Positions 1 to 12,258 of a DNA stretch of 64,000 nucleotides are shown here, piece by piece (position 1 is the first letter of the stretch; the number at the start of each line of letters is the position of its first letter). The translations under genes and the position numbers were made by a program. The notes below the pieces were generated by a model. It was not told the origin of the DNA and ran no database searches. It saw only the letters and a list, made by a program, of their open reading frames with translations. The stretch spans positions 9,248,616 to 9,312,615 of the forward strand of contig NC_068338.1 of assembly GCF_014633365.1 (NCBI RefSeq). The letters run 5' to 3'. The stretch comes from Diospyros lotus. Taxonomy: Eukaryota; Streptophyta; Magnoliopsida; Ericales; Ebenaceae.

Positions 1-3000
1 AAATTCGTCAAATATCTCTTACCACGATTACAATACATAGTAATCATAACTTATAACTTTAATAGCATAATAAGTAAATCTGAGCTTAACTTAACCCTTG
101 TTTATACAACCGTGATACACAACTTCTCAAAATAACCCAAGAATTACATAAGATCCATAGAACATGAGTAACAAGAAATTAAACTAACTTTGGCCTCCTT
201 GTAGCCCTTTCCTCTTTCTTATCTCCGGGTACCTGGAACGAATGATATACCTGGGATGTTGAATATCCCAAAGGTATGAAACACCCGAGTTAGATTGTTA
301 CATCTAAATGAGTGGTACAAGAAAAGGAAAGCTCATGCATGCAAAGCAATATGCAATACGCCATGAAATATGAAAAATCAAGTATGAAATCTTCCCAAGA
401 ATCAAGAAACTTCCCCTGTGGTAACCATGCCAAAACGCGACCATCTTCGACCTTCTCGACCCCCTTACACAGGCACGAGATAGCTCGAACTAAAATGCTT
501 GTTTACTTACCATGTCATGAACCCCTCGGCCCCCTTACATAAGCTCAGGTAACCCCCTTACACAGGTCCACGTGGTAGTTCACACACAACAAGCCACCAA
601 CTAGCCATAGATACAAATACTAAGGTGCATATAAAATAGGCAAGATATGCTAAAAAACAATAAAACATGAGACATAACCTCTCGGCCCCTTTACACAGGC
701 ACGAGGTATCCTCCTTACTTACCATGTATGAACCCCTCAACCCCCTTACACAAGCTTGAGGTAGCCCCCTTACACAGACCCACGTGGTTAGCCCCCTTAC
801 ACAGGCCCCCGTGGTAGTTCACACATGACAAGCCACCAATAAGCCCCAGTCATCAAACAACATGATGTAAGATAAAGAAAAAGGAATATGAATAAACCAA
901 GGGAAGAATGATATGCATGTCACAACCCAGTCCTATGGCACGAACATGATTTCCCACGATGACCCATCAACAACCACAACCACACACTACGTGATGTGTG
1001 CAAAAATGGAAAAAATATGCTTGAAACAAAGGAAACATGAGATGAAAGCCACAGCCCATCCACAAATAAAACCAATGAGGATCAAGAGGAAGTAAGAAGC
1101 ATCCAGAACCACTAACACCATGATCACAAAAACGCCATGATATGTGCAAAATAGGGAGGATATGCTCGGAAACAAGGAAACCATGAAACGCAAGCCACAA
1201 CCACTTGTAAATGAAGTCAATAATGATCAAGATGAAGCAAGATACATGAAAGAATAGTTTACATGCACAAGAACCACTCACCTTGACTGTTTACCTTTTG
1301 AGTGCATCGTTTACATGCAAATCGAGGCTATTTACTGCCAAAATATGAGTTTTCATAAGGTAAATTCCAAATATGTTTTATATAGAGTTGTAGGGATTCA
1401 AAAGAGGAGTATGAGTTAAAATTTCATGGAAAAAAAAGGTTTCACGCACCCCGGGAAGGGGCCTCACGCGCTACCCCTATTTTTGGCCAACATCGCGCAG
1501 TTTCCGTATTTTAACCATATCTCCCTTGTTTTAACTCCGATTCAACCCCCGTTTGAACCTACAGACTCCTCTTTCGACTTTCTACATGATTACAAAAAGA
1601 AATTGAGCTTACCTTGGAATTTTTGTGACTGTTATGCACAAATTGCAAGATGGATTTGTAACTTCCGGCAGCTTGATTTTCCCTTCAACTCGGGCAGAAC
1701 TTTCTCCCTTTTTTCAAGAAGAATTTCCCCTCGTTCATGATTTTCCCCAATGCATGCTTATATAGAGCCCTTAAATCCATAAGATTGAGACATTTGGCTT
1801 TCTTAAGATGGTGACACTTGGCATTGAGATTTGCACCATAATCATTGCTTTCTTTCCCTTATGACAATTGACCCTTGAGATATGGGCCTAATCATGACAT
1901 TTTAAACCCTTCGACGAATGGATTTTCTCCACATGTCATGGGGATTTGAGCTATAATGATTACTTTCATCCTACGGCGCCACGTGTCCCTCAAGATATGA
2001 GCCATCATCATTACTTTCATCCTACGGTGCCACATGTCCCTCAAGATATGAGCCATCATCATTACTTTCATATATTTCCATCCAAATGGTGTCATGTGTC
2101 CCATATAATCATTACTCCCTTGTGTTTTCATCCAAATGGTGCCATGTGTCCATATAATCATTTATATCCATGTGTTTCCATCCAAATGGTGTCATATATC
2201 CCTTAATTGAATTTAATGGAGTTTGGAATCCAAAGGTTCATTTGATTTGAGTTTGAAATTGTAACACCCCTTCTCCTAGAACTGACCGAGAAGAGGTGCT
2301 ACTGGGGATAATAAAATAAACTGGCTGATAAACTGAAATCTGATACCATGACTGAACATCTCAATCAATTGGAATAAAAACTTTGAGTCAATACAGACTA
2401 AAAATCATAAACTCTGAGTAAGGGACAATCCCTCAATTGAAATATAAAAATAGATCTAAACTGACAAACACTATAAACTAACAAACTCTCAGACATCTTT
2501 AATCTTGAGCGGCTCCACGTACACACACTATAGACCACTGCTGCTAGGCCCCACATCTGGTACTCCCCTGCTAGAACCTGGAGGGGTGAAGAGTACAAGG
2601 TGAGCTACAAAAGCTCAGCAAGTAATAAGCTAGAAAGAATACTGAAGCTGAATCGAAAAATATCGACACTGATAAATACTTACTGAACTTGTACTAAATA
2701 ATCACTGTCTGATTGCATTTATAAAAATGTAATGCACATAAACTATAAACTAAATGCAGGTATGCAACTTTGGCCCATAGGCCCACATAATCTGGTAAAA
2801 CATACCTGACTGATCTAAAACCTGCATACATAAAAACTGTAAGCACATACTGTGGGCAAAGCCCCTAGCCCCCTGGTTGCCACCAGGCGAGCAACTCATA
2901 AACTGAGCTGAAACTGAAACTGATGGGATCTCCACGGACAAGCCGCCTAGAGCGCATAATGCAATGCAATGCTCACATAAATGCTGGCACACGATATGTA

Positions 3001-3276
3001 GTGCTCCATATAAAGTCATGCTCAATGCTCATACCAAAATGTATACACATAATCTCACAAAAATAATGTTGTTCATATTATAATAATGCTGAACATGATA
3101 TGATCTTCATCTATATATTAGAATACAAAGATTCAATGAACTATGATTTAGGGTATGGGTATGATTAACTTGTCATGTTCTGGCTTATGAATTCAATGTT
3201 GGAAGGTATTGCATACATTAATTGAATTAAACTTGAATTAGGACTCACTGGAAGCTAAATTGGATTTTTGAAAAAG

Positions 3277-3620
3277 TCATTCGGATATCAGGAAGTATAT
3301 CTGAATATGATGAAAGACATCCGGATATGAAGAAGGCTCATCCGGATACACTGACATTCAAAGAAGAAGCTATTCGGATATGCTGGGAAGTATTCAGATA
3401 TGAACTAAGACATCCGGATATGATTCTGGTCATCCGGATATCTCACTGATGCATTCGGATATAACTGGGGACTATTCGAATGAAAAATTTAACTTTTGAG
3501 GGAGGCATCCGGATATCAGGCGAGACATCCAGATATTATCTTGACCTTTTCGGATGTATAAACAAACCATCCAAATATCATACTCAAAGAACTTTAGATA
3601 CATCCGGATATGATACAAGG
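3277..3620. repeat. Degenerate array of ATCCGGATAT-type motifs
   Basis: The near-palindromic motif (C)ATCCGGATAT(GA) recurs about a dozen times with irregular spacing of roughly 20-35 bases inside the solo LTR. Several copies are mutated to ATTCGGATAT. It lies directly before the 33-bp array. Confidence 0.7.
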
Positions 3621-3650
3621 TATCTGAATATTAGAACTCAGAGTAATAGA

Positions 3651-4019
3651 ACTTGCAATCCAAAATGGATAAGGATTAATAAAACTTGCAATCCAAAATG
3701 GATAAGGATTAATGGAACTTGCAATCCAAAATGGATGAAGATTAATGGAACTTGCAATCCAAAATGGATAAGGATTAATGGAACTTGCAATTCAAAATGG
3801 ATAAGGATTAATAAAACTTGCAATCCAAAATGGATGAGGATTAATGGAACTTGCAATTTAAAATAGATGAGGATTAATGGAACTTGTAATCCAAAATGGA
3901 TAAGGATTAATGGAACTTGCAATCCAAAATGGATGAGGATTAATAGAACTTGCAATCCAAAATGGATGAGGATTAATAGAACTTGCAATCCAAAATGGAT
4001 GAGGATTAATGGAACTTGC
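3651..4019. repeat. 33-bp tandem repeat, about 11 copies
   Basis: The unit begins ACTTGCAATCCAAAATGGAT and continues with AAGGATTAATRRA. It repeats about 11 times with point changes only. The period is a multiple of three and lacks stops on both strands, so it creates spurious open frames of 116-128 codons. It is part of the solo LTR and not a gene. Confidence 0.9.
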
Positions 4020-4962
4020 TCATAACTTCACTGTTATACGCATATATATATATACGTCTCTGCTTACTGATATAAAATCTGAGAACTCAATGAAGAACTG
4101 GAATAATCTGAAATCAAAACTGATATGAACCTGGAATGGAAGGGATTACAGGAAGAATACTTGCCTGATAGAACTCTTTGATCGAACCCTGGAGCGATCT
4201 TGAAGACTCTAGCAAGCCTCTGTTATCTCTTGGCCTTTCTATTCTTCACATGGCGTGAAGAAAAGCTAAGCTAATGGGCTCTATATATAGACATAAAGTC
4301 TTAGATCTCTTTCCTTTTATAACTTGGAATCCCTCTCCCAATTGAACTTGGAGACTCTCAAAATCTTCTCCTATTGGGACTAGGAGACTCTTAATCCAAA
4401 TCCATCTCATATGTGGATTCTCATTCTTCTTTAAATACATAGTCCCACTTAATTAATAATCATACAAAAATTATTATTAAAACTCTCAAATAATAATAAA
4501 ACTCCAAAATCACCTTCATGCCCTTGCATTTAATTTTCAAAATAAATAACTAGAATTAAATGCTCTTTAAATGCTATTTATATACTATTCTCTCAATTAA
4601 AAATCTAAATTGTCACCTTGGCAAATTCTTTTAAACTCCAAAATTAAAAAGAAATAAATGCTATTCTTTTCCTTCAAAATCTCTAAATTGCCACATTAAA
4701 TAATTAATTGACAAAATCGCTTAATCAAATACTTCAACAATTAATTAAATCATTCTTAAATAAATATTGGGCCCTCTAACGAGTCGTTACAGAAATCCAA
4801 GATATTTTGAAGTTCACATCTTTTACACTAATTCCCAAGACTTTTGGCCAATTGTACTTTTACCCGAACTTCAATAATTACGACTTCGCCCCTAGCTCAA
4901 AAAATAATCATTTGTCTCAAGCATTACTTCATATTTGATTCTGAAAACTCTCGGGTATTACA

Positions 4963-5612
4963 GCAACAGTGGCAAAGGTGACGACCAAAGATGAAGGCAG
5001 CGACGGATGGGTCAACGGCTGAAACGGTGATGGATGGGTCGACAACGAGAGTTCACAAAGATAAAGAGAGAGGGACCGAGTTAGGGTTAAATATTTGGGG
5101 AAAGAGGTGGGGGTATCTCCCACCCACATTTTTGGTTTTTTTAAATATTTATTTGTTAAATAAAAATCAAATAATTTATGAAAATAATATTATTAATTAT
5201 TTAATTGATAAAAATAAAATAATTTAAATTATTGCATCAAATTAATATTTATTTGAAAATATTACTATATTATAAATCTAATAATTATAATAAATTAGTT
5301 TGATATATTATAAATCTAATAAGTATAAATATAAAATTATTTTTTTATTTTTTTATTTTTTTGTATTTAAAAAATATTAAATAAAAATGTCACAAAAATA
5401 ATACTAAATATACTAAACAATGTTTATGTGAATAAACAATGTTTGAATGAATAAATGTTTTATAAAAATAATACTAAATATACTAAATATGAGGTCATAT
5501 TTGAATACTGTATAGATATTGATGTATATATAGAGAAATGTATATCCTGATCATATTTGATATATTGTTATTCTTAATTTAAAAAGAAAATAGAAGCAAT
5601 GAGTATAGTACC
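4963..5612. other. Intergenic; short GC-richer piece then AT-rich repeat
   Basis: A short GC-richer stretch (about 4963-5095) has no recognisable product. The rest is very AT-rich. The last 170 bases resemble sequence at 13.2-13.4 kb, so this is part of a dispersed AT-rich repeat into which the next retrotransposon inserted. Confidence 0.5.
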
Positions 5613-6064
5613 TGAACCGTCCGGGCCAAATCTCAACATAATCTTGGTCCTCCCTCTGAACCTAGCCTTGGCCCAGCACTAGCCTACCACGGCATCATTG
5701 CAACCCCATTAGGTATCCGTGTGGCCGTCTCAGATCTCATTCTCATTAATGTCAAATCCCATCTACATTAATGAAGATCCCGTTGCCACCATGCTACCAC
5801 CTAGGAATCTCCACGGGCCCCGGATGACATCACTTACAAACGCACGACACATGCATGTAAGATGACATCTCCTCCTCCTATATCAACCAGCTCTTCAGAG
5901 CCAAGGTATGTTCTGACCTCTGACCTACTGATAGGCTATCTCTCCTTACTTTCTTACACACTTGAGTGTTGGAGTGCTTGCAGCTGCCAGCTGCCCCCTA
6001 GACGGACCCATCGTCGGAGCCCGTGCCCTACCTTCGATCGTCCTCTATTGGTCAGAAGGGAACA
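5613..6064 (+). mobile_element. 5' LTR of gag-only gypsy element
   Basis: A 452-base LTR running TG...CA. From about 5680 to 6064 it aligns by eye with 7388-7428 joined to 8759-9123, sharing CCACCTAGGAATCTC, the CAAACGCACGAC block and the TTGGTCAGRARGGAACA end. It is followed by the primer-site-like sequence. Confidence 0.75.
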
Positions 6065-6066
6065 TC

Positions 6067-6084
6067 TGGCACCCACCGTGGGGC
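6067..6084 (+). promoter_or_regulatory. Primer-binding-site-like sequence
   Basis: TGGCACCCACCGTGGGGC lies two bases after the 5' LTR end. The TGG start and position fit a tRNA primer-binding site of a gypsy element. Which tRNA it pairs with was not determined. Confidence 0.5.
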
Positions 6085-6151
6085 TCGGTAAAACTTACCT
6101 ACCCTATAAGTTCACTAAAGCCTTTCAAACCAAGCTCCCCGTTGCCACACC

Positions 6152-7390
6152 ATGGTGCGAACCAAAAGCGCCCCCGCCCAAGAGCCGAATAACCCCAATC
6201 ATCCCCCATAAAATCCAGCTGTCATAGAGGTCCTTTTCCAGACAGTCTAGCAACTATAGAATCAAGTTGTCGAATTAACCCAAAACTAGCAGCGTAACAA
6301 ACCCAATGAACGAATTGACTATGATGTAAAAGGCAATCGTCACCAACACCACCAGGCTACCCACACCCATATTCCCTCACCTTTGTACTCACACAGTCAT
6401 CCATTTTCTAAGTTTATCATGACTGTTTCTTTACCCGACGGCTTCCGCCTCCTTACACCTTGGAACCTTATGACGGCACCACCGAACCTTATGATCATCT
6501 CACCACATTCAATGCTGCCATTTTGATAAACGAAAACTCAAACCTGATCATGTGCAGATCCTTTCCTAGCACCCTAGGAAAGTCGGTCATGTTGTGGTTC
6601 TCGTCCTTGGAGCCGAATTCTATCCACGACTTCTCCGATCTAGCCACTCACTTCCTCACTCATTTCTCCACTAGTCGAGCCTATCACAGGACCTCGGCCA
6701 GTCTTATCAACCTGAAACAAGGTGAGCACGAGCCACTGCGATCATTCATGAATAGGTTCTTTCAAGAATCCCTTCAAATCAAGGATCTCAACCCCGTGGT
6801 ATCCTTACATGCCATTATAGCTGGATTAAGAGCAAGTCCTTTCACCGATTCACTGTCCCGAAAGCCCCCTACCACCTTGGCCAATCTCAGAAGGCATACT
6901 GCAGGGTAGATCAACATGGAAGAAGCCTCAGTCACCTGGCGTAAAGAAGTCGAGCTACAAGTATAGCCTCACCCGACCCCCAAGTAGAACCCCCGCCGGG
7001 CATTAACAAAACCATATGAGGGACCCCTACCGAAACCAAGAAAATAGAGATCGTAACAAGGGACGGAGGGAACCACCCCGAGCCCTCGAGCCACCTCAAT
7101 AACACTACAACGCTTACACCCCCCTCGCAACAAGGCGGGACCAAATTTTCTGAGAAATCTACAATGCCAGGGTCATTTCCTTTCCAGATATCAGTGAGCA
7201 GCAACCCCCTCGCGGTAACACCAACACTAGCAAGCGGTATGATTACCACCGTATGTTTGGACATACAATCGAAGAATGTGCCACCCTAAAGGACCAAATA
7301 GAGGGGCTGGTTAAGGAGGACTATCTCCGTCAATACATTTGTAGACCGGACCGAAGGCAATCCCCGCAGGGCAACCCAGACAGGTTTGTC
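6152..7390 (+). pseudogene. gag: Gag remnant of Ty3/gypsy element
   Basis: The ATG at 6152 opens a short frame that soon stops. A second open stretch (6460-6909) reads like a retrotransposon gag core: the PYDGTTEPYDHLTTF start, a CRSFPSTLGKSVMLWFSSL block, and a LKQGEHEPLRSFMNRF block, which are hallmarks of the Retrotrans_gag family. A further piece at about 7205-7385 (FGHTIEECATLKDQIEGLVK) resembles the region after the core in Tat-type gag. Several stops and frame changes lie between the pieces, so no capsid protein can be made. No pol follows. Confidence 0.7.
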
Positions 7391-7428
7391 CCAGTGCCAG
7401 CCTGCCACGGCATCATTACAACCCTACT

Positions 7429-8758
7429 CACCACAAAAAAAAAATTGATTTTTTATGGCAGTTTTAAAAATCGCTGCAAAACACGGTATTTTGCGGTAGT
7501 TTACAAAACCGCCGCAAAATACGTTTTTTGCAGCAATTCTTTTAACATTTTGCGGCGGTTTCCCAAAACCGCCGCAAAATTTATTAAAAAAATTAATTTT
7601 GCCACGGTTTTTAAAAAATTGTCGCTAAATTCAAAAACTAATTTAATAATTAAAAATTAAAATTAAATTTTGTGGCTGTTTTTGAGAAATCGCCACTAAA
7701 TTAAAAAAATAATTAGATAATTAAAAAATAAAAATATTTTAACATTTGTCACGATTTTTCAAAACTGCAGCAAAATTCATTAAAAAAATTTAATTTTGCG
7801 TTGGTTTTTTGAAAACCGTCGCTAAATTTAAAAAATAATTTAATAATTAAAAAATAAAACTAAATAACATTTGCGGCTTTTTTGAAAAACCACCGCAAAA
7901 TTCATTAAAAAATTTAATCTTGCGGTGATTTTCAAAAAACTACCCCTAAATTTAGAAAAAAAAATACATAATTAAAAAATAAAATTAAATAAAATTTGCA
8001 GCGATTTTGAAAAATTTCTACAAAATTCATTGAAAAATTTAATTTTAAGAAAATAAATAGAAATTTAACAAAATTTTAATAATTTTAAAAAGAAATTTTA
8101 AAAAATATATAAAATCTTCTTTTTATTTTTTAATCAATTAATTTATTTAATTTAATTCAATTAATTTATTTCATTATTGTTTTAAAAAATAATCAATTAA
8201 TTTAGTTTTTTCAATTTATAGCAAAGAATATAAATTATAATTCTGGAATATAGTAGTTGTATTAGTATATAATTTATATGAGTGAAGATTTAATAACAAG
8301 GCTTTGCAGCTCAACTGGTTTCGCGTGCGTATGCACATAGGGGAGGTTCTGGGTTCAAGTCTGGGGAAGGAGAAGAAGCATCGCCACATGGCGCAAGGGC
8401 CAGGCGCACTTGTGGGTGGATGGCCGTCTGGCTTGGCCGCCCCGACGAGGCTTGTAGAAATTTAAATTTTTTTGAATTTTAAAATTTCAAAATTTTTTGA
8501 ATTTTTGTGGTGGTTTTAGAACTGCCACTAAAATTTAATATTTTGGAATTTTTTGCGACGGTTTTGAAACCACCGCTAAATCACTTATTTTGCGACGATT
8601 TTCAAACCACTACAAAAAGTATGACTTAGCGACGGTTACTCAAGCGGTTGTTGAAAACCACCACTAAATCCTCTGCGACGGCTGATATAGCAGGGGTTTT
8701 TAAAACCACCGCTAAATGCAAAAAAAAAAACGCCACTAAATGCCATTTTTTTGTAATA
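7429..8758. mobile_element. Non-autonomous CACTA-type DNA transposon, about 1.33 kb
   Basis: The left end reads CACCACAAAAAAAAA and the inverted right end TATTACAAAAAAATGGC, degenerate forms of the CACTACAARAAA terminus. Subterminal regions are full of inverted TTTGCGGCGGTTTTCAAAACCGCCGC-like units, as expected for En/Spm elements. The flanking 3-mers are ACT and ATT; the intact 5' LTR has ATT there, which fits a 3-bp target duplication with one change. There is no transposase, so movement would have needed help from an autonomous partner. Confidence 0.75.
8297..8465 (+). mobile_element. tRNA-derived SINE-like fragment
   Basis: Inside the AT-rich CACTA-type element is a GC-richer island with pol III promoter-like boxes. 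An A-box-like GCAGCTCAACTGGTT lies at about 8306-8320 and a B-box-like GGTTCAAGTCT at 8352-8362, about 40 bases apart as in a tRNA. The tail to about 8465 is GC-rich. No clear target duplication was seen, and part of it may belong to the host element. Confidence 0.5.
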
Positions 8759-9354
8759 ATTGGGTATCTGCGCGACCGTCTCAAATTCCATCCTCATTAA
8801 TGGCAGATCCATCAACATTAATGAAGGTCCCGTCGCTACCATGCTACCACCTAGGAATCTCTACCGACGCCGAATAGCTAGTCTCATCACCTGCAAACGC
8901 ACGACGTATGCATGCAGGAGGACAGCTCCTCCTCTTATATCAATCAGCTCTCTTCAAAGCCAAGGTATGTTCTGACATTTGACCTACTGATACGTTGTCT
9001 CTCCTTACTCTCTTACTCACTTGAGCGTCACAGTGCTTATAGGTGCCAGCCGCCCCCCAGATGAACCTGTCATCGAAGCCCCCACCCCGTCTCTGATCAT
9101 CCTCTGTTGGTCAGGAAGGAACAATACCAATAGTAAATTATTATACATTTAATATATATTTCAATTTTTTTTTTCAGATTTAGTTTACATTTATATATAT
9201 ATTTAATTTTTTATTATACATTTTATATCTATATAATAAGGCAAGATGGTTTTTGAAAATGTCTCAAAAGTGAGACATTTCAATGGCTGGGGTCAATTTC
9301 TGATACATTTGATGGCTGAGATTAAAAAATTTTTTGCCCACCACGCAGCCATCT

Positions 9355-9915
9355 CATTGTCTCTCTCCCTCTCCCTCTGTCTTTCTCTCTCCCTCCCACT
9401 TACCCACCCACGCATCCCAGTCTCCAGCCCCCCTCTCTCTTTCTCTCTCTCATAGACCCACCCACCCACGCCGACAGTGGGAGGGGCAACCTGAGGGTGG
9501 CAGTGGCCGGAGGCGACAGTAGAGGGTGCGAACGGTGGGGGGCGACAGGTTGGGGTGACCGGTTGGGAGGTGACGGCGAAGGGAGGGGTGATAACCGGTG
9601 GGATAGGCGACGACCGACAATACTAGCAGTGGTGGTGAGGCAAGGGGGGTGACGGCTAGCGGCTGTGCTCTTTGTGGTGGTGGGGACGAGGCTGTGCAAG
9701 CACAGATGAAAGGGGGACAGGCTGATACTCACAGCGGGGGATGGAGGAGGAGATGAAGAGACATGCGCGATGGTGGATCTAGTCTGGTGGTGACTGGAGG
9801 AGACTGGTGCAGTGGATCTGAGAGGAAGAAGAACAGAGGGATGGCGATGGCTAATGGTGGCTGGCTGTGGGTCAGCAGTAGCCGAAAAGTGCAGAGGGGG
9901 CGAAGCGGGTAAACT
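9355..9915. repeat. CT-microsatellite and GC-rich low-complexity block in Helitron
   Basis: Runs of CTCTCTCCC at 9355-9465 are followed by GGTGG/GGCGAC-rich sequence. The long reverse frame it creates is made almost only of Ser, Pro, His and Thr, as expected of low-complexity DNA. It is not treated as a gene. Confidence 0.7.
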
Positions 9916-9917
9916 CA

Positions 9918-10240
9918 TTACACATTACACCCCTGCATATCCAAGGAACTAGTGTATGAATGAGTATGAATGTATATTCTTGGCGTTATTTGGGTTGGAT
10001 CTGGATTTTGATAGAAAAAGTTCGTGTTGTTGTGTGGAGCATTGAAGGGAAAAGGGTTCTGTCCTTGCAAATTGTGCCAGGGAAAATAAACCATAGAATG
10101 GTCTCCTCTGTATGATCCTCTGGTTATCAATTCGTGTCTTTGCCCTACTTGTGATGGCAACAGGTCTGTGATTGTTTGCATTTTCATACTCCTCTTGGAG
10201 GGTTTGAAAATGATAACTCAATAAGTTATTGGAATTGGGT
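9918..10240 (-). pseudogene. Possible captured host-gene fragment inside Helitron
   Basis: Two overlapping reverse frames of about 90 codons lie here. One contains a FPWHNLQGQNPFPFNAPHNN segment rich in Asn, Pro and Phe that looks more protein-like than its surroundings. Helitrons often carry host exon pieces. The parent gene was not recognised and no splice signals were judged reliable. It may be chance. Confidence 0.25.
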
Positions 10241-12258
10241 TTTCCACTCTAATAACAGGGTGCAGCGCTGTCTCAATTGTTTGGGCAGAGGGAATTACTG
10301 ACGATCTTAATTCCAGATTTTCATTGATTGCAGTTGCATTTGACTCTGTATATCTTTGAATCTATTGTTACTGGGAAATTTTGTCTTCTTGAAGTGATTA
10401 TGCTGGTAGCTACGAGGTTGATTGATAGGATGAGCAAAAGATGTTTGATAAAATGCTTACATGAACTATGAACCCTCAATGAGAGGCTTGCAATTCTTGA
10501 AAGATTTTTTTTTTTACTTTTTGCTGTTGAGCAAATTATTTGAAGACTTTTGTTGAAACTATTTTATCTTATTATTTTAATTCAAATTCTAGTAATAGAG
10601 TTTTGAAATTTTTATACACAAAATATCATTAGAATTGATATATTTTTTATTAAGTAATGTTCACGAACATTATTTAAAACTCAACACATGTTTAAATATT
10701 TTTGAGTAATTTAGTTTATATTAATAGATATATATATATATATATAATCTTTGCATTGATAGAAGAACAGAGATGCAAAGGTGCAGCGGCTGAGATGGGG
10801 ATTGAGGAACTGAGATGCAGAGGTGGTGGTGCACCGGCTTTGGTGGAGAAGCAACGGCGGCGGCACCGTTTGGGGTAGAGGTTAGAACCTCACCTTAATT
10901 CTTATACAATGTTCAAATCAGAAAAAAAAAAATTAGAAAATTATATAAACCACCACACAAATTACATAAAGTCCAGACACACACACACACACAAATTAAC
11001 ATACATGTAGTACCAAATAAAGTAGAAACTACTCTAATACATTAACTCTAACTCTAGCCACGATATATACAAAATTAGACAAGAGTAAATAAGTCAATAT
11101 ACACCAAATATAACTACTCTAATACATTAGCTCTAACTCTAACATGCTGTACCATTTTCTTAGATGAATATGTTCAAGGATAAGAGTTCCACTATGTGGT
11201 TATTCTAATGGTGATGATGGTGTATATATATAGAGAGAGATTGTATTAAAAGGCATATGAAAGTTGTATGCATTTAATCGTTTTCCATTTTATTGTTGTA
11301 CATTCTCCCAGTTGGAAGATACGGATTTGGATTGATACAATGACATTCAAAGTTGTGATGGAGAGAGAGTATTTACAATGATGTGTAGATAAATGACCAA
11401 TTTTGCAAATGTACTATATATAATTACATTTTGAGGTCATTCTTTAATATTATTTATGTTTAGGCACAAGTATGAGTTTATTTTGCAATGGTAAATAGTT
11501 CGAAATAGGCAGAACAGTGGTTATTATTGTTATGATGTTTTGTGGTAATCAACATGCATATGACATGGTTTGGTTACGATTATAAAATATATAAGTTTTG
11601 TAGACAGGTTGATATATTTGTGATATCATATTTTCAAAGGATATTCTGTTGAAAAATTGAAAATTTCTTACATTAATTTCAATTTACATTTTCAAATGAT
11701 ACTCTCTCATTACATGGTTTTTGAAATAAGCAAATTTTTTAGTGACCCAAAATATAATTCAATACCTCTTGCTTGGTTTTTGTTCATTCATTAAGATAGC
11801 GATTGATTTATAAGTAGTTTTCTTTTGAAAAAATTTATGAGTTTATTTTGTCTGTCACTTTTACAAGTATTGATATAGTTGTTTATATAGGAAGAATGGT
11901 GTTGTGGTAATTAGTACATAGTTGGATTTTTGTGTGCATATGACATGATTTGATTATGATTATGAAATATATAAGTTTTGTAGACATGTTGATATATTTG
12001 TTGCATCATATTTTCAGAGTATCCACATCTTAACCCTTTTTATTTCAAACGATTTTCAACTTAATGAATGTTTATATTAATTATTTGATTATTTCGTATT
12101 TAAGAACTATATACGTTGTCTTCAGACACGTGATATAGGGCAAGTTTAGGCTTTCAATTTAATACGTGTCTAAGTTCAGTGCTTGATTATTTTGTGTTCA
12201 AATTCAATGTTCATTTTTTTTTAGTTGCACCATGCCTTTAGGCATGGGTTATCCCTAG

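Larger units (their letters stand above)
2260..4791. mobile_element. Solo LTR (2.53 kb) with 5-bp target duplication GAAAT
   Basis: The block starts TGTAACACCCC and ends TCGTTACA, and is flanked on both sides by GAAAT (2255-2259 and 4792-4796). That is a complete LTR with its 5-bp target duplication and no internal domain, so it is a solo LTR left by LTR-LTR recombination. It sits inside the older LTR covering 1-4962. Two tandem arrays fill its middle. The termini fit a chromovirus-type gypsy LTR, which is an inference. Confidence 0.85.
1..4962. mobile_element. LTR fragment of a retrotransposon, left end outside window, split by a solo LTR
   Basis: The sequence from the window edge to 2259, continued at 4797-4962, has the texture of a long plant retrotransposon LTR and ends in CTCGGGTATTACA at 4962, a normal LTR 3' terminus. 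It holds GCCCCCTTACACAGGC-type direct repeats (about 425-810) and a 51-bp unit repeated about three times (about 1940-2090). No protein domain was recognised. The start lies outside the window, so neither length nor target duplication can be checked. Lineage is unknown; a Ty3/gypsy LTR is the best guess from the terminus. Confidence 0.5.
5613..9123 (+). mobile_element. Gag-only Ty3/gypsy element (Tat-like), pol deleted
   Basis: Two related LTR copies (from TGAACCGTCC to GGAACA) bound a short internal region. The flanks are GTACC (5608-5612) and ATACC (9124-9128), a 5-bp target duplication with one change. Inside are a primer-site-like sequence and a decayed gag, but no protease, RT, RNase H or integrase. 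The gag remnant runs almost straight into the 3' LTR, so pol and the first part of that LTR appear deleted. A CACTA-type element later entered the 3' LTR. The Tat affinity rests on gag appearance and LTR size and is moderate. Confidence 0.75.
7388..9123 (+). mobile_element. 3' LTR remnant of gag-only element, split by a CACTA-type insertion
   Basis: Positions 7388-7428 and 8759-9123 together match most of the 5' LTR. Rejoining them across the insertion gives the CATCATTRCAACCC...GGTATC sequence also seen in the 5' LTR, so the insertion came after the retrotransposon. Confidence 0.75.
9228..12258 (+). mobile_element. Non-autonomous Helitron, about 3.0 kb
   Basis: The 5' end begins TCTATATAATAAGG. 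The 3' end has a 7-bp hairpin (CCATGCC, loop TTTA, GGCATGG at 12230-12247) followed by GTTATCC and the terminal CTAG (12255-12258). The left neighbour base is A and the right one T, as expected for Helitron insertion between A and T, with no target duplication. The interior has a CT microsatellite with a GC-rich block (9355-9910), a possible captured gene piece, and AT-rich DNA. No Rep/helicase was found, so it cannot move alone. Confidence 0.75.

Noticed and set aside
3480..3988. Long open frames on both strands (116-128 codons) with an 11-residue repeat
   Set aside because: They are produced by the 33-bp tandem array inside a solo LTR; the period is a multiple of three and happens to lack stops in both directions.
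8297..8370. A functional tRNA gene
   Set aside because: A and B boxes are present but no acceptor stem or full cloverleaf could be drawn; a SINE-like head fits better.
9400..9918. 172-codon reverse frame rich in Ser, Pro and Thr
   Set aside because: It is low-complexity sequence from a CT microsatellite and GC-rich block in a Helitron, with no domain.
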